Shown: positions 1 to 7,086, numbered from the stretch's first letter. The stretch: 23,420 bases of DNA from Thermohalobaculum sp045106875 (GCA_045106875.1 JBGCFK010000475.1:1-23420); one strand, 5' to 3'. Numbers and translations: made by a program. The notes: generated by a model not told the origin, from the sequence alone.

Positions 1-2
1 TC

Positions 3-431
3 CATCGCCGCACCGTCAAGCACGCGGTGTACCGGCCGAGCTGGGATGACCCCCGGCGCCTGGCGTTCACGCGGGACCTGGCCGAGATTGCGATCTGTGT
101 GACGGGGGCTCACTATCGGGCCGAGTTCGAGTGGTGGGCGCATTCGAGGTTCGCACATGAAGAGGGGGTGCCGGAGGCGATCACCGAGGCAATTCGCTTG
201 GGACAGGAGCCTGTGTTCGAAGATCCGAAGTCCAAGGTCGTATACGACACCGCGCGCGCGCTGAACCTGCGGCACAAGCTGTCGGATGCCGAGTTCACTG
301 AAGCTCGGCAGGTGTTGGGTGAAGAAGGGCTGACAGACGTGATTGGGCTCTGCGGGTACTACGCATTGGTGTCGCTGACGCTGAACGCCTATGAAGTCGA
401 CACGCCGGACGGGTCTCGTGCTTTTGAATGA
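3..431 (+). CDS. Carboxymuconolactone decarboxylase (CMD/AhpD-like) family protein, 5'-truncated
   Basis: The frame is open from the window edge to a TGA at 429-431, so the 5' end probably lies outside the window. A GTG at 27 is the first possible start inside it, but no ribosome-binding site supports it. The segment EIAICVTGAHYRAEFEWWAH, followed by a helical stretch with GQEPVF and a C-terminal GLCGYYALVSLTLNAYEV, matches the CMD/AhpD helical fold as found in small gamma-carboxymuconolactone decarboxylase-like proteins. The paired CxxC of AhpD peroxidase homologues is absent, so a thiol-peroxidase role is unlikely. Members of this subgroup are mostly uncharacterised, and the substrate cannot be read from the sequence. 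The roughly 20 residues before the conserved block look unlike the family as I remember it, so an upstream frame problem is possible. Confidence 0.8.
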   Translation, partial: HRRTVKHAVYRPSWDDPRRLAFTRDLAEIAICVTGAHYRAEFEWWAHSRFAHEEGVPEAITEAIRLGQEPVFEDPKSKVVYDTARALNLRHKLSDAEFTEARQVLGEEGLTDVIGLCGYYALVSLTLNAYEVDTPDGSRAFE

Positions 432-474
432 CCTGACGAGACAGTGCGTCGCCCGCAGCATTCTCCTGCGCTGA

Positions 475-798
475 TCAGCCCACCATCGTGACCTGATCGG
501 CGCTGGCCACCGCACACTTGGAAGCCTCTCGCGGGCTGAACGACGGGCATGGCGGCAAGACCGTAAGCGCCCGGTGATGTCAGTTCCGACAGCTTGGGTT
601 GTTCGATGGTCTGGCTCAGGTTTTCCTGGAATTGGTCGAAATGCTTTCGGATGGGAAGTGAAGCGTTGACGTCGAGTCGATCTCGACCTTTTGGAGAACT
701 TTGGGAAAGGTGGCTTTCTCCAAGAGCCCTCCACCTGAGGCGTCGTCCAGATCGTCTTCACTGATATCCTCGGGGCCTGATTGATCTTTGCTCTGCAT
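475..798 (-). pseudogene. Possible broken small gene with double-glycine-type leader
   Basis: An ATG at 798 has GGAG ten bases upstream. It opens with an acidic leader-like segment, EDISEDDLDDASGGG, which resembles the E-L-S-D-x-x-L-x-x-V-x-G-G signature that precedes the cleavage site in many ribosomally made peptide precursors and bacteriocins. The frame stops at 616-618 after 60 codons. Coding-like sequence continues in the -1 frame (HFDQFQENLSQTIEQPKLSE, then GAYGLAAMPVV, about 650-505). It then returns to the first frame (REASKCAVASADQVTMVG) and ends at TGA 475-477. Two compensating frameshifts would join these into one protein of about 108 residues. Seen directly: the leader-like motif and the frame switches. 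Inferred: that they were once one gene. The intact 60-residue product could instead be the real one. No modification enzyme or peptidase-containing exporter lies nearby. Confidence 0.35.
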
Positions 799-1449
799 GG
801 GAAAACCCACTCCGGTTGGAATGATATAGCGTGAAAGTGGCGGTCCTACTCGAACCGACTGACAAGAGGACCGACCGATCTGCACGCGCTGGTCGTACCA
901 GACGCTCCACTCCCGTTTTTCACAGCAAACGCACTGGCGGCGCCAAGAAGGGTAGACGTCATGTCTGCACTGATACCAGCATCCAGAGCCCAGCCCGACG
1001 GCCACGCTGCGCCATCCCAGCCCCGCCAATGTCCACTTCTTCCAAATGGATACTGTCTCCCATGAGTGGGCAGCGTCAGAGCGGGCACGCAGGATGGTTA
1101 CGGTAGGCCTCAGGAAATGCGCAGACATGATGCAGTCTTGTTTGCGCCTGCATGGCACCCTGAAGCTGAGTTTGACGTGGATGAAAGTGCAGGAGGTCAA
1201 TCCTGATCTACGCGCTTTCAACGACGACGTTGTGACGGCAGGACGTCGCTCGAAGCCTGAACAATATTCACCTATTGCTGAACGCCAGAAACATGCTTGC
1301 CAGAAACGCCAAGAAACTCGGCAGTGCCCTCGAGCCCGGGCACAATGGTGCAAAACGTCTCGACGCGGAAATGGGCAAGTTTGTCGCCGTCATCAGAGAG
1401 CATGGGACCCTTAAAGAAGCGATCACTTTGAGCGGCTCGTGTCGACTTC

Positions 1450-1483
1450 CTGTACATACGCTTGCCATACGCTTGCGGTACAG
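1450..1483. repeat. Tandem 11-bp repeat inside an inverted repeat
   Basis: CATACGCTTGC occurs twice back to back (1455-1465 and 1466-1476). The pair is enclosed by the perfect inverted hexamers CTGTAC (1450-1455) and GTACAG (1478-1483). A partial third echo, GCCATACG, follows shortly after. The structure lies just downstream of the 1520-2152 gene relative to its direction. It could be a protein-binding site or a remnant of a mobile element. No function can be assigned. Confidence 0.5.
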
Positions 1484-1519
1484 ATGCCATACGGGGGCAA
1501 TCCCGACGGCAGCTTGGCA

Positions 1520-2152
1520 TCAGGCGGAGAAATACTGATCCGCAGGTAGGAACCTTGCCAGGTTTGCGGCGTCCGCCCAGTTGCGTTCCTCTGCCCTTGT
1601 GCCGATCATGACGACTGTATCCGAAGGCAGTTTCAGTGGATCAAGTGCGTCACGGATCGCGGTTCGACCCTCCGGCCAACTCGCAGGCTCAACAGGCGCT
1701 TTGGCGGTACTTGCGAACGTAATCCGGGCTGTTTCAGTCAACTGTTTTGCCAGGACCTGAGGATCCGAATCCGGCGCGCCCAGAAGCAAGCGCTCACAGC
1801 GCTCAAGCCCGCGCAGTTTGGATTCCACGGGCTCTGGCAGGTCTATGGACTTTTCCAAGTGAAGTCCCAAGGCATTGCAGGTAAACAGAAATCCAACAAT
1901 GTCGCGTCCGGTTCCAAGCAGGATGGACGCATATTGCGGATAGGCGAGCCCAAGTTGTTTTGCCCGCGCCACCCGCCGTTTCAAGATCTCGATGGGCAGG
2001 CGCGGCAAAAGCTCGGCTCGGGCTTTCTTCCATGCAAACCGGCGAAAACTCTGGTGAGGGTCCAGGGGAGGGCCTTCGTTGTGACCGATCCCCGGCAGGC
2101 GCTCCCCGTCGAAGGACGAAAACGGCGCGCGTGGGATCAAGGGCCGGTCCAT
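1520..2152 (-). CDS. Conserved hypothetical protein with GHNEGPPL motif
   Basis: About 210 residues from the ATG at 2152, which overlaps the last 16 bases of the upstream DUF1326 gene. An ATG at 2194 in the same frame is possible but would deepen the overlap. The N-terminal GIGHNEGPPLDP motif, a basic Arg/Lys-rich segment (FAWKKARAELLPRLPIEILK) and a C-terminal TVVMIGTRAEERNWADAANL resemble a family of uncharacterised Rhodobacterales proteins that I recognise only by pattern. No signal peptide, membrane helix or catalytic motif is visible, so it is probably cytoplasmic. The overlap with the DUF1326 gene suggests co-transcription and perhaps translational coupling. That does not prove a shared function. 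Confidence 0.7.
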   Translation of the reverse strand: MDRPLIPRAPFSSFDGERLPGIGHNEGPPLDPHQSFRRFAWKKARAELLPRLPIEILKRRVARAKQLGLAYPQYASILLGTGRDIVGFLFTCNALGLHLEKSIDLPEPVESKLRGLERCERLLLGAPDSDPQVLAKQLTETARITFASTAKAPVEPASWPEGRTAIRDALDPLKLPSDTVVMIGTRAEERNWADAANLARFLPADQYFSA

Positions 2153-2862
2153 TCGATCTGGCAGATCTCTGCCGAGCGCCCGTCGAGGTTCCATACCCGT
2201 CCAAAATCGCGGACCTTGCCCTTTATCGCCTTGGCGACCGTGATGTCCGGGCCCATCCAGTACTTGGTGTTGGTGACCTTCAGTTCTTGCTCGGGGTCCG
2301 CGCCGCCCACGGGCTGCACTGCGCCCACCACCTTCTTGCCGACTGTGATGGAACGGATATTGCCCTCGGTCGTGAAAGTGATCTCCTCTCGGGTAGCCCC
2401 CTTGTATTCGCTGACCAGAAGACGGAAGAGACCCGTTGTGCCCCTTGCATTGCCCGAGAAGATGGCCTCGAGTGCCGCGAACTGCGACTTGCTGGCGCGC
2501 TCGTCGATATAGGCCGCGGCCTTCCAGTTGCCCTCGCCCATCGACCCCGGAATATCCAAGAACATGGCCACGTTCAGACCGGTGAGATCGGTGCCGTGGA
2601 AATTGCCGTCATCGATGCGCACGGCGAGCCATGCCTTGCAGCTGCCCTCGGTCGGCGGGTGCTCGCCCAGACTGACCACGCACGGACAGAAGACCGTGCA
2701 GTTGCAGTTCAGCACCAGCTCGCCATTGACGTGCCAGCCTTCGGGATTGTCGATATGCGGGACGAGATCGGTGCTCGGCATGCGCGCGCTGATCGAGCTT
2801 GGCAGCTTCGTCGATTTTGCCCGGGTCTTGCGCTTGACGGGTTTTTCCTTGGTCTTGGCCAT
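2137..2862 (-). CDS. DUF1326 domain-containing protein
   Basis: 241 residues with a Lys/Arg-rich N-terminal tail of about 20 residues, then the DUF1326 domain. The domain opens with the Cys cluster CNCTVFCPC (C53, C55, C59, C61) followed by C75, a plausible metal- or redox-active site. No signal peptide or membrane helix is seen, so it should be cytoplasmic or peripheral. The start at 2862 has GAGGA about ten bases upstream and lies 13 bases after the DUF2182 stop. An internal ATG at 2781 would remove the basic tail. DUF1326 genes are often found next to DUF2182 membrane protein genes, as here. The biochemical role of the pair is not established to my knowledge, and metal handling is an inference from the cysteines. 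Confidence 0.9.
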   Translation of the reverse strand: MAKTKEKPVKRKTRAKSTKLPSSISARMPSTDLVPHIDNPEGWHVNGELVLNCNCTVFCPCVVSLGEHPPTEGSCKAWLAVRIDDGNFHGTDLTGLNVAMFLDIPGSMGEGNWKAAAYIDERASKSQFAALEAIFSGNARGTTGLFRLLVSEYKGATREEITFTTEGNIRSITVGKKVVGAVQPVGGADPEQELKVTNTKYWMGPDITVAKAIKGKVRDFGRVWNLDGRSAEICQIEWTGP

Positions 2863-2875
2863 GACTTGAGTGTCC

Positions 2876-3640
2876 TCAAATAAGTGTCGAGAGAAGAGTG
2901 ACGGACCCGGCGCCGATCATCAGGACCCCGGCATGACGGCCCCAGTGATCTGCGCCGGGCAGAATTTTCTCGCCTAGCATGACAAGGCCGAGCAGCGCCA
3001 TCCACACGAGGTTCATCGTGCCCGTGGCGAACATCAGCAGCATCAGCGCCCAGCAACAGCCGACGCAGATCACGCCATGCAGCATGCCGAGGCGCAGCGT
3101 GCCGGGCATGGTCTCGGTCCAGTGGCGCATCAGGAAGAGCATGGGATTGCGGCATTCGGCGAGGCAGGCCTGCTTGAGGGCGCTCAGCTGATAGACCCCC
3201 GCGACAAGGATGATGCCGCCCGCAGCGGCAGCGGTGGGTATCTGGTCAACCGGGACGGTTCTGAGCCCCGTCTGGGCTGCAGCTGCGATGGCCGAGAACA
3301 CCCACCACGCGACCAGGTATCCTGCGATGAACAGGCTGATGCGAAGCGCGCGACCGTCCTCCATCCGCCGGGCGAGCGATACATATAGCAGGATTGCCGG
3401 CATTGCAGTAGGCAGCATCATGGCGATCGACATAAGCAACCACATGAGAAGAACGCTGGGGTAGAACGACAGCCCGATCGCGCCGCCGATCCGCAGGCAG
3501 AGCGCTTCGATCGTGTCCAGCGCAAACACCGCCCCGCTATGTGCCGAGATCAGGGCGATCCACGCCGCGATCGTCATCAGCGCCATGCCCGCAAGGGTCA
3601 GTGCATGCAGCCCGCTGAGGTCCTGGGGACGCAGGTTCAC
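2876..3640 (-). CDS. DUF2182 domain-containing integral membrane protein
   Basis: 254 residues, mostly hydrophobic, with about six or seven membrane segments. Family hallmarks are MWLLMSIAMMLPTAMP (residues 66-81), the CLAEC pair C159/C163 just before RNP, and GVICVGCCWALM (C192, C195, C196) in a later helix. The family is annotated as predicted metal-binding membrane proteins. The Met-rich and Cys-rich helices fit soft-metal coordination, but no substrate is proven. The ATG at 3640 overlaps the stop of the preceding small gene as ATGA, and the DUF1326 gene follows after 13 bases. The three genes therefore look like one translationally linked unit at the inner membrane. Confidence 0.9.
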   Translation of the reverse strand: MNLRPQDLSGLHALTLAGMALMTIAAWIALISAHSGAVFALDTIEALCLRIGGAIGLSFYPSVLLMWLLMSIAMMLPTAMPAILLYVSLARRMEDGRALRISLFIAGYLVAWWVFSAIAAAAQTGLRTVPVDQIPTAAAAGGIILVAGVYQLSALKQACLAECRNPMLFLMRHWTETMPGTLRLGMLHGVICVGCCWALMLLMFATGTMNLVWMALLGLVMLGEKILPGADHWGRHAGVLMIGAGSVTLLSTLI

Positions 3641-3819
3641 CGCTGCCAGCCCGACATCTCAGAACCGCCTGACAACCCAGACACGCTTGACATACCTAGC
3701 GAAATACCGTGCACGCTTTTACACGTTGCCAGCCACAAAACGGTTGCAACCAGCGATGCAAGTACAGCTGTGATGACACGGGGATCGTCGGCATATCGGG
3801 AAATCAGGCGTGCGCTCAT
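3637..3819 (-). CDS. Small single-helix membrane protein, unknown family
   Basis: About 60 residues from the ATG at 3819, which has GGAAAG just upstream. An ATG at 3885 (82 residues) is the alternative. One membrane helix is visible, VITAVLASLVATVLWLATC, with a basic N-terminal side and a short Ser/Gly-rich tail that includes a Cys at the end of the helix. I do not recognise the family. The evidence that it is real is positional: its TGA overlaps the DUF2182 start codon (ATGA), and the frame fills the space up to the divergent regulatory region. It could be a small subunit or assembly factor for the DUF2182 protein, which is inference only. A spurious reading frame cannot be excluded. Confidence 0.5.
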   Translation of the reverse strand: MSARLISRYADDPRVITAVLASLVATVLWLATCKSVHGISLGMSSVSGLSGGSEMSGWQR

Positions 3820-3899
3820 TGGCTTTCCAAAGGTTTTGGTGGCTGGCCGATCAACAGATCTCACTTGTAGTTTTCGAGTTGCCATCAAACCCGTGAAGT

Positions 3900-3930
3900 G
3901 ACAGGTGTCAACCTAAACCGCTCACCTGTC
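3900..3930. promoter_or_regulatory. Inverted repeat in divergent promoter region (putative operator)
   Basis: GACAGGTG (3900-3907) and CACCTGTC (3923-3930) are perfect 8-bp arms 15 bp apart. The left arm also sits in a tighter element, TGACAGGTGTCA (3899-3910). A TTGACA hexamer on the minus strand (3906-3911) lies inside the repeat, so a protein bound here would cover a -35 element for the DUF2182 cluster. The site lies between that cluster and the aminotransferase gene. Which regulator binds, and which direction it controls, is unknown. Confidence 0.45.
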
Positions 3931-3961
3931 CGTCACGATTATTGCACGAGGAGGGTTACTG

Positions 3962-5155
3962 ATGCTCGACATGGACTTCATTCGTTCCCGGTTTCCGGCG
4001 TTCTCCGAGCCTTCTCTGGAAGGTTGGGCCATGTTCGAGAACGCAGGCGGGTCCTATGCCTGCGCGCAGGTCATTGACCGACTGACCACGTTCTATACGC
4101 AAACCAAGGTGCAGCCCTATTGGGATTTCCCGGCATCTGCCGAGGGCGGCGCGCGTATGGACGAGTCGCGGACCCGGCTTGCAGCAATGATGGGTGTTGG
4201 CGACGACGAGATCCATTTTGGCCCCTCTACGACACAGAACACATACGTACTGGCCCAGGCTGTCCGTGAGGCCTTCACGCAAGGTGACGAGATCGTTGTC
4301 ACCGATCAGGACCATGAGGCGAACTCTGGGTATTGGCGAAGGCTGGCCGACGACGGCTTTGTTGTCCGTGAATGGAAGGTGGACCCGGAGACCGGCCATC
4401 TGGATACGGCGCTGCTGCCAGATCTGCTGAGCGATAAGACCCGCATCGTCGCGTTTCCACATGCGTCGAACATCGTGGCAGAGATCAATCCAGTGACAGA
4501 GATCTGCGAGGTGATCCGCGAAGCTGGTGCGATCTCGGTGGTGGATGGTGTCTCTTACGCGCCGCACGGGATCCCGGATGTCGCGGCTCTGGGCGCGGAC
4601 ATCTACATGTTCTCGGCGTACAAGACCCATGGACCACATCAGGGTGTGATGACGGCGCGCATGTCCGCAGCCAGATGTCTTGTGCCGCAGGGACATGGGT
4701 TCAACGCTGACAATCCACGCAGCTGGTTCACGCCCGCGGGGCCAGACCATGCTCAACAAGGTGCGCTCGCCGGAATGGTCGACTATGCCGAAGCGTTGTC
4801 GGCGCAGCATGGTGGTGTGTCCGCCAATGATCTGATGCGCGGACAGGAAATCGCCCTGATGCGCCCGCTGATGGAGTGGCTGTCAGGACGCAATGATGTG
4901 CGGTTGCTGGGCCCCACGGACCCTGAGCGCCGGGCACCGACGATCAGCCTTGCGCACCGCCGTTCGGGAGAAGAACTGGCGAACGAGCTGGCCGCACACA
5001 AGGTTATGGCGGGAGGCGGCTGCTTCTACTCGGATCGCTGCGTCGCGGCGCAGGGTGTGCCGGTGGATCACGGCGTTCTGCGCGTGTCCTTCCTGCACTA
5101 CAATACCGAGGCCGAGATCACGCAGCTGGTAGAGGCATTGGATCAGGTTCTTTGA
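3962..5155 (+). CDS. Class V aminotransferase-fold, cysteine desulfurase-like protein
   Basis: 397 residues, full length for the family. The ATG at 3962 follows a strong AGGAGGG at 3949-3955. PLP-fold features appear in order: FENAGGS near residue 25, the cofactor phosphate segment FGPSTTQNT at 86-94, DHEAN around H118, the cofactor-ring aspartate in VVDGVSYAPHG (D195), and the Schiff-base lysine in SAYKTHGPH (K221). The pattern matches the cysteine desulfurase-like subfamily that is separate from IscS/SufS housekeeping enzymes. No SUF or ISC genes lie nearby, so a role in Fe-S assembly is not supported by context. The true substrate is unknown. It is followed ten bases later by rsmD, so the two are probably co-transcribed. 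Confidence 0.9.
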   Translation: MLDMDFIRSRFPAFSEPSLEGWAMFENAGGSYACAQVIDRLTTFYTQTKVQPYWDFPASAEGGARMDESRTRLAAMMGVGDDEIHFGPSTTQNTYVLAQAVREAFTQGDEIVVTDQDHEANSGYWRRLADDGFVVREWKVDPETGHLDTALLPDLLSDKTRIVAFPHASNIVAEINPVTEICEVIREAGAISVVDGVSYAPHGIPDVAALGADIYMFSAYKTHGPHQGVMTARMSAARCLVPQGHGFNADNPRSWFTPAGPDHAQQGALAGMVDYAEALSAQHGGVSANDLMRGQEIALMRPLMEWLSGRNDVRLLGPTDPERRAPTISLAHRRSGEELANELAAHKVMAGGGCFYSDRCVAAQGVPVDHGVLRVSFLHYNTEAEITQLVEALDQVL

Positions 5156-5165
5156 GGGCGGTTTC

Positions 5166-5759
5166 TTGAGAATAGTCGGAGGGCGTCACAAGGGCACTCG
5201 ATTGGCCGCGCCTGGCGCTGATGGCGGGGGCAAGGCACATCTTCGGCCAACTTCGGACCGCGTGCGGGAATCGCTGTTCAACGTGCTTGAGCACGGAGAC
5301 TATCCCCCCATCGAGGGTGCGCGCGTCCTTGATATCTTCGCAGGGACGGGCGCGCTGGGTCTGGAAGCCCTGTCTCGCGGTGCTGCATGGGCAGTCTTCA
5401 TCGACGACGGTGTTGCCGCGCGCGGGCTTATCCGGCAGAACATCGACACGCTGCGCGCGATCGGTCAAACAAAGCTATGGCGCCGCGATGCGACGAAGCT
5501 TGGACCGTGCCGTGGTGCGCCCTTTGATCTGATCTTTGCGGACCCTCCTTACGAACAGGGACTCGGATTTAACGCCCTCATCTCAGCGATTGCAGGTGGC
5601 TGGATTGCCGAGGGCGCCACGGTCGTGTTGGAGGAAAGCGCGGCAGCAAGGATCGATCCAATGCCCAAGCTCTCACTGATGGATGAACGAAGCTATGGCG
5701 ATACCCGTATCATGATCTATCGCGCCGAGGGTCTTGGCGCCTTGGCTGCCGGCACGTAG
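5166..5759 (+). CDS. rsmD: 16S rRNA (guanine(966)-N(2))-methyltransferase RsmD
   Basis: 197 residues. RsmD methylates G966 of 16S rRNA in the assembling 30S subunit using S-adenosylmethionine. The N-terminus MRIVGGRHKG and the block LRPTSDRVRESLFNVL are typical of the family. The SAM-binding loop is LDIFAGTGALGLEALSRGA (residues 55-73), and the amino-methyltransferase motif is DPPY (126-129). The start codon is TTG at 5166, supported by GAGGGCGG overlapping the preceding stop codon and by the exact N-terminal match. A TTG start implies modest, possibly coupled translation. The neighbours on either side (aminotransferase and SDR) have no obvious link to ribosome assembly. Confidence 0.95.
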   Translation: MRIVGGRHKGTRLAAPGADGGGKAHLRPTSDRVRESLFNVLEHGDYPPIEGARVLDIFAGTGALGLEALSRGAAWAVFIDDGVAARGLIRQNIDTLRAIGQTKLWRRDATKLGPCRGAPFDLIFADPPYEQGLGFNALISAIAGGWIAEGATVVLEESAAARIDPMPKLSLMDERSYGDTRIMIYRAEGLGALAAGT

Positions 5760-5787
5760 ACCAGTCCCGACAGCGAGGAGATCGGAC

Positions 5788-6555
5788 ATGCAGATCGGAG
5801 CGAAAACCCCTGCAATCGTGACAGGTGGGGCAAGTGGTTTGGGCGAAGCTACGGCACGCGCGCTTTCGGCTCGCGGGGCTAAGGTTACGATCTTTGATAT
5901 GGATACGGTGCGCGGTGCCAACGTCGCCGAGGAACTTGGTGGTGTTTTTGCCGAAACCAACGTTACTTCGGACGAAAGCGTTCAGGCGGCCATTGCCAAG
6001 GCTGTCGCAGCCCACGGCACACCTCGGATCGTGGTCAACTGTGCGGGCATCGCACCACCTGCCAAGACAATCGGGCGTGATGGTCCCATTGATATGGCAC
6101 ACTACGAACAGGTTGTTCAGATCAACCTTTTCGGCACCATGCGGGTGATGTCCAAATGTGCATGGGAAATGGCAAAGGCCGAAGCGCTGGATGATGATGG
6201 CGCGCGTGGCGTCTTTTTGAACACGGCCTCGGTCGCGGCGTTTGATGGGCAAATCGGTCAGGCCGCATACGCTTCGTCAAAAGGCGGAGTGGCCGCACTG
6301 ACCCTTCCAGCTGCGCGGGATCTGGCGCGAAGTGGCATCCGCGTCATGACCATTGCACCAGGTATCTTCGGCACGCCGATGCTGCGTGGCTTGCCGGAAG
6401 ATGTTCAGGACAGTCTTGCCAAACAGGTCCCGTTCCCCGTGCGGTTGGGCGAGCCAGAGGAATTTGGGAAACTCGTGTGCTTCATCGCCGAGACAGGCTA
6501 TATGAACGGCGAGGTAATTCGTATGGACGGTGCCATTCGCATGGGGCCAAAATAA
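5788..6555 (+). CDS. SDR family NAD(P)-dependent oxidoreductase
   Basis: 255 residues from the ATG at 5788, chosen because GAGGAG lies at 5775-5780. A longer frame from 5734 would overlap rsmD and adds a non-conserved tail. Classical short-chain dehydrogenase features are the cofactor loop TGGASGLG (residues 12-19), an NCAG variant of the NNAG motif, and the catalytic S148, Y161 and K165 in AAYASSKGG. The overall pattern, including VTIFDMD after the second strand (an acidic residue favouring NAD) and the APGIFGTPM segment, resembles 3-hydroxyacyl-CoA dehydrogenase type 2 / 17-beta-HSD10-like enzymes. A role in fatty acid or branched-chain acyl-CoA oxidation is therefore plausible but not proven. 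It reads in the same direction as rsmD and the peroxiredoxin gene, with short gaps. Confidence 0.9.
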   Translation: MQIGAKTPAIVTGGASGLGEATARALSARGAKVTIFDMDTVRGANVAEELGGVFAETNVTSDESVQAAIAKAVAAHGTPRIVVNCAGIAPPAKTIGRDGPIDMAHYEQVVQINLFGTMRVMSKCAWEMAKAEALDDDGARGVFLNTASVAAFDGQIGQAAYASSKGGVAALTLPAARDLARSGIRVMTIAPGIFGTPMLRGLPEDVQDSLAKQVPFPVRLGEPEEFGKLVCFIAETGYMNGEVIRMDGAIRMGPK

Positions 6556-6597
6556 TCCGACCGAAAAAACGACTGACAGTCAGAAGGAGACTCGAAT

Positions 6598-7086
6598 ATG
6601 GTCACTCAAGCTGGTGAAAAGATGCCTGCCGCAACTCTGTTTGAAATGACAGCGGACGGCCCGACTCAAGTTGCAAGTGCTGACGTCTTCGCGGGCAAGA
6701 CCGTCGCAATCTTCGGCGTGCCCGGCGCGTTTACACCGACTTGCCACATGAAACACCTGCCCAGCTTTGTCCAGAACGCGGCAGCGTTGAAAGCCAAGGG
6801 CGTGGACGAGATCGTGTGCGTGTCCGTGAACGACCCGTTCGTCATGAAGGAATGGGGCGCTGCCTCGGGCGCGGGCGATGCCGGCATTCGCTGCATCGGG
6901 GATTCGTCTGCTGAACTGGCCAAGGGTATGGGGCTGGACTTTGACGCGTCCGCAGCTGGACTTGGCATTCGGAACAAGCGTTTTTCGGCTATCGTGACGG
7001 ATGGCACAGTCACAGCCATCAACGTCGAGGATGCCCCGGGCCAGATGACCTCGACCTCTGCCGAGGCAATGCTGGAGCAACTCTGA
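6598..7086 (+). CDS. Peroxiredoxin, Prx5 type
   Basis: 162 residues, the usual size for Prx5-type peroxiredoxins, which reduce hydrogen peroxide and alkyl hydroperoxides in the cytoplasm using glutathione, glutaredoxin or thioredoxin. The active-site motif is VPGAFTPTCHMKHLP, with the peroxidatic cysteine at C49. A second cysteine, C74 in IVCVSVNDP, is common in the subfamily. A conserved arginine occurs in RNKRFSAIV (near 128), and NDPFVMKEWG is another family block. AAGGAGA (6584-6590) precedes the ATG at 6598. The gene reads in the same direction as the SDR gene with a 42-base gap. It is convergent with the acyltransferase gene at 7097. Confidence 0.95.
   Translation: MVTQAGEKMPAATLFEMTADGPTQVASADVFAGKTVAIFGVPGAFTPTCHMKHLPSFVQNAAALKAKGVDEIVCVSVNDPFVMKEWGAASGAGDAGIRCIGDSSAELAKGMGLDFDASAAGLGIRNKRFSAIVTDGTVTAINVEDAPGQMTSTSAEAMLEQL

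Larger units (their letters stand above)
432..1519. other. Gap of about 1.1 kb without a convincing intact gene
   Basis: No frame here gives a protein I recognise. On the minus strand one frame is open from 1353 to 616. Between about 1000 and 840 it is rich in Trp and Cys (for example CWYQCRHDVYPSWRRQCVCC) and its codons look fairly coding-like, but no clear start or ribosome-binding site goes with it. On the plus strand a frame from about 1275 to 1538 carries a plausible-looking segment, MLARNAKKLGSALEP, again of unknown family. The region also holds the frameshifted leader-like gene at 475-798 and the nested repeat at 1450-1483. It reads like decayed sequence between two intact gene blocks. 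No transposase fragment or tRNA was recognised. Confidence 0.5.

Noticed and set aside
475..798. Linking the double-glycine-type leader gene to the PrtD/HlyD exporter as one peptide-export system
   Set aside because: The ABC protein lacks the C39 peptidase domain that cleaves double-glycine leaders. The two loci are about 9 kb apart with housekeeping genes between them.
831..1106. Plus-strand 91-codon frame in the gap
   Set aside because: It starts at a GTG with no ribosome-binding site, is heavily Arg/Ser-rich, and lies opposite a frame with more coding-like codons. There was too little support to call a gene.
1960..2883. Plus-strand open frame of about 307 codons across the DUF1326 gene
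   Set aside because: It is antisense to a gene with clear family motifs. Its product is rich in Arg, Ala and His with no recognisable domain, as expected for a shadow frame in GC-rich DNA.
3956..4810. Minus-strand open frame of about 284 codons inside the aminotransferase gene
   Set aside because: It lies opposite the PLP enzyme, whose cofactor motifs are intact. The product is Arg/His-rich and has no family resemblance.
5734..5787. Extended N-terminus of the SDR protein
   Set aside because: The added 18 residues overlap rsmD and precede a clear ribosome-binding site that serves the ATG at 5788. The cofactor loop sits at the normal distance from that ATG.
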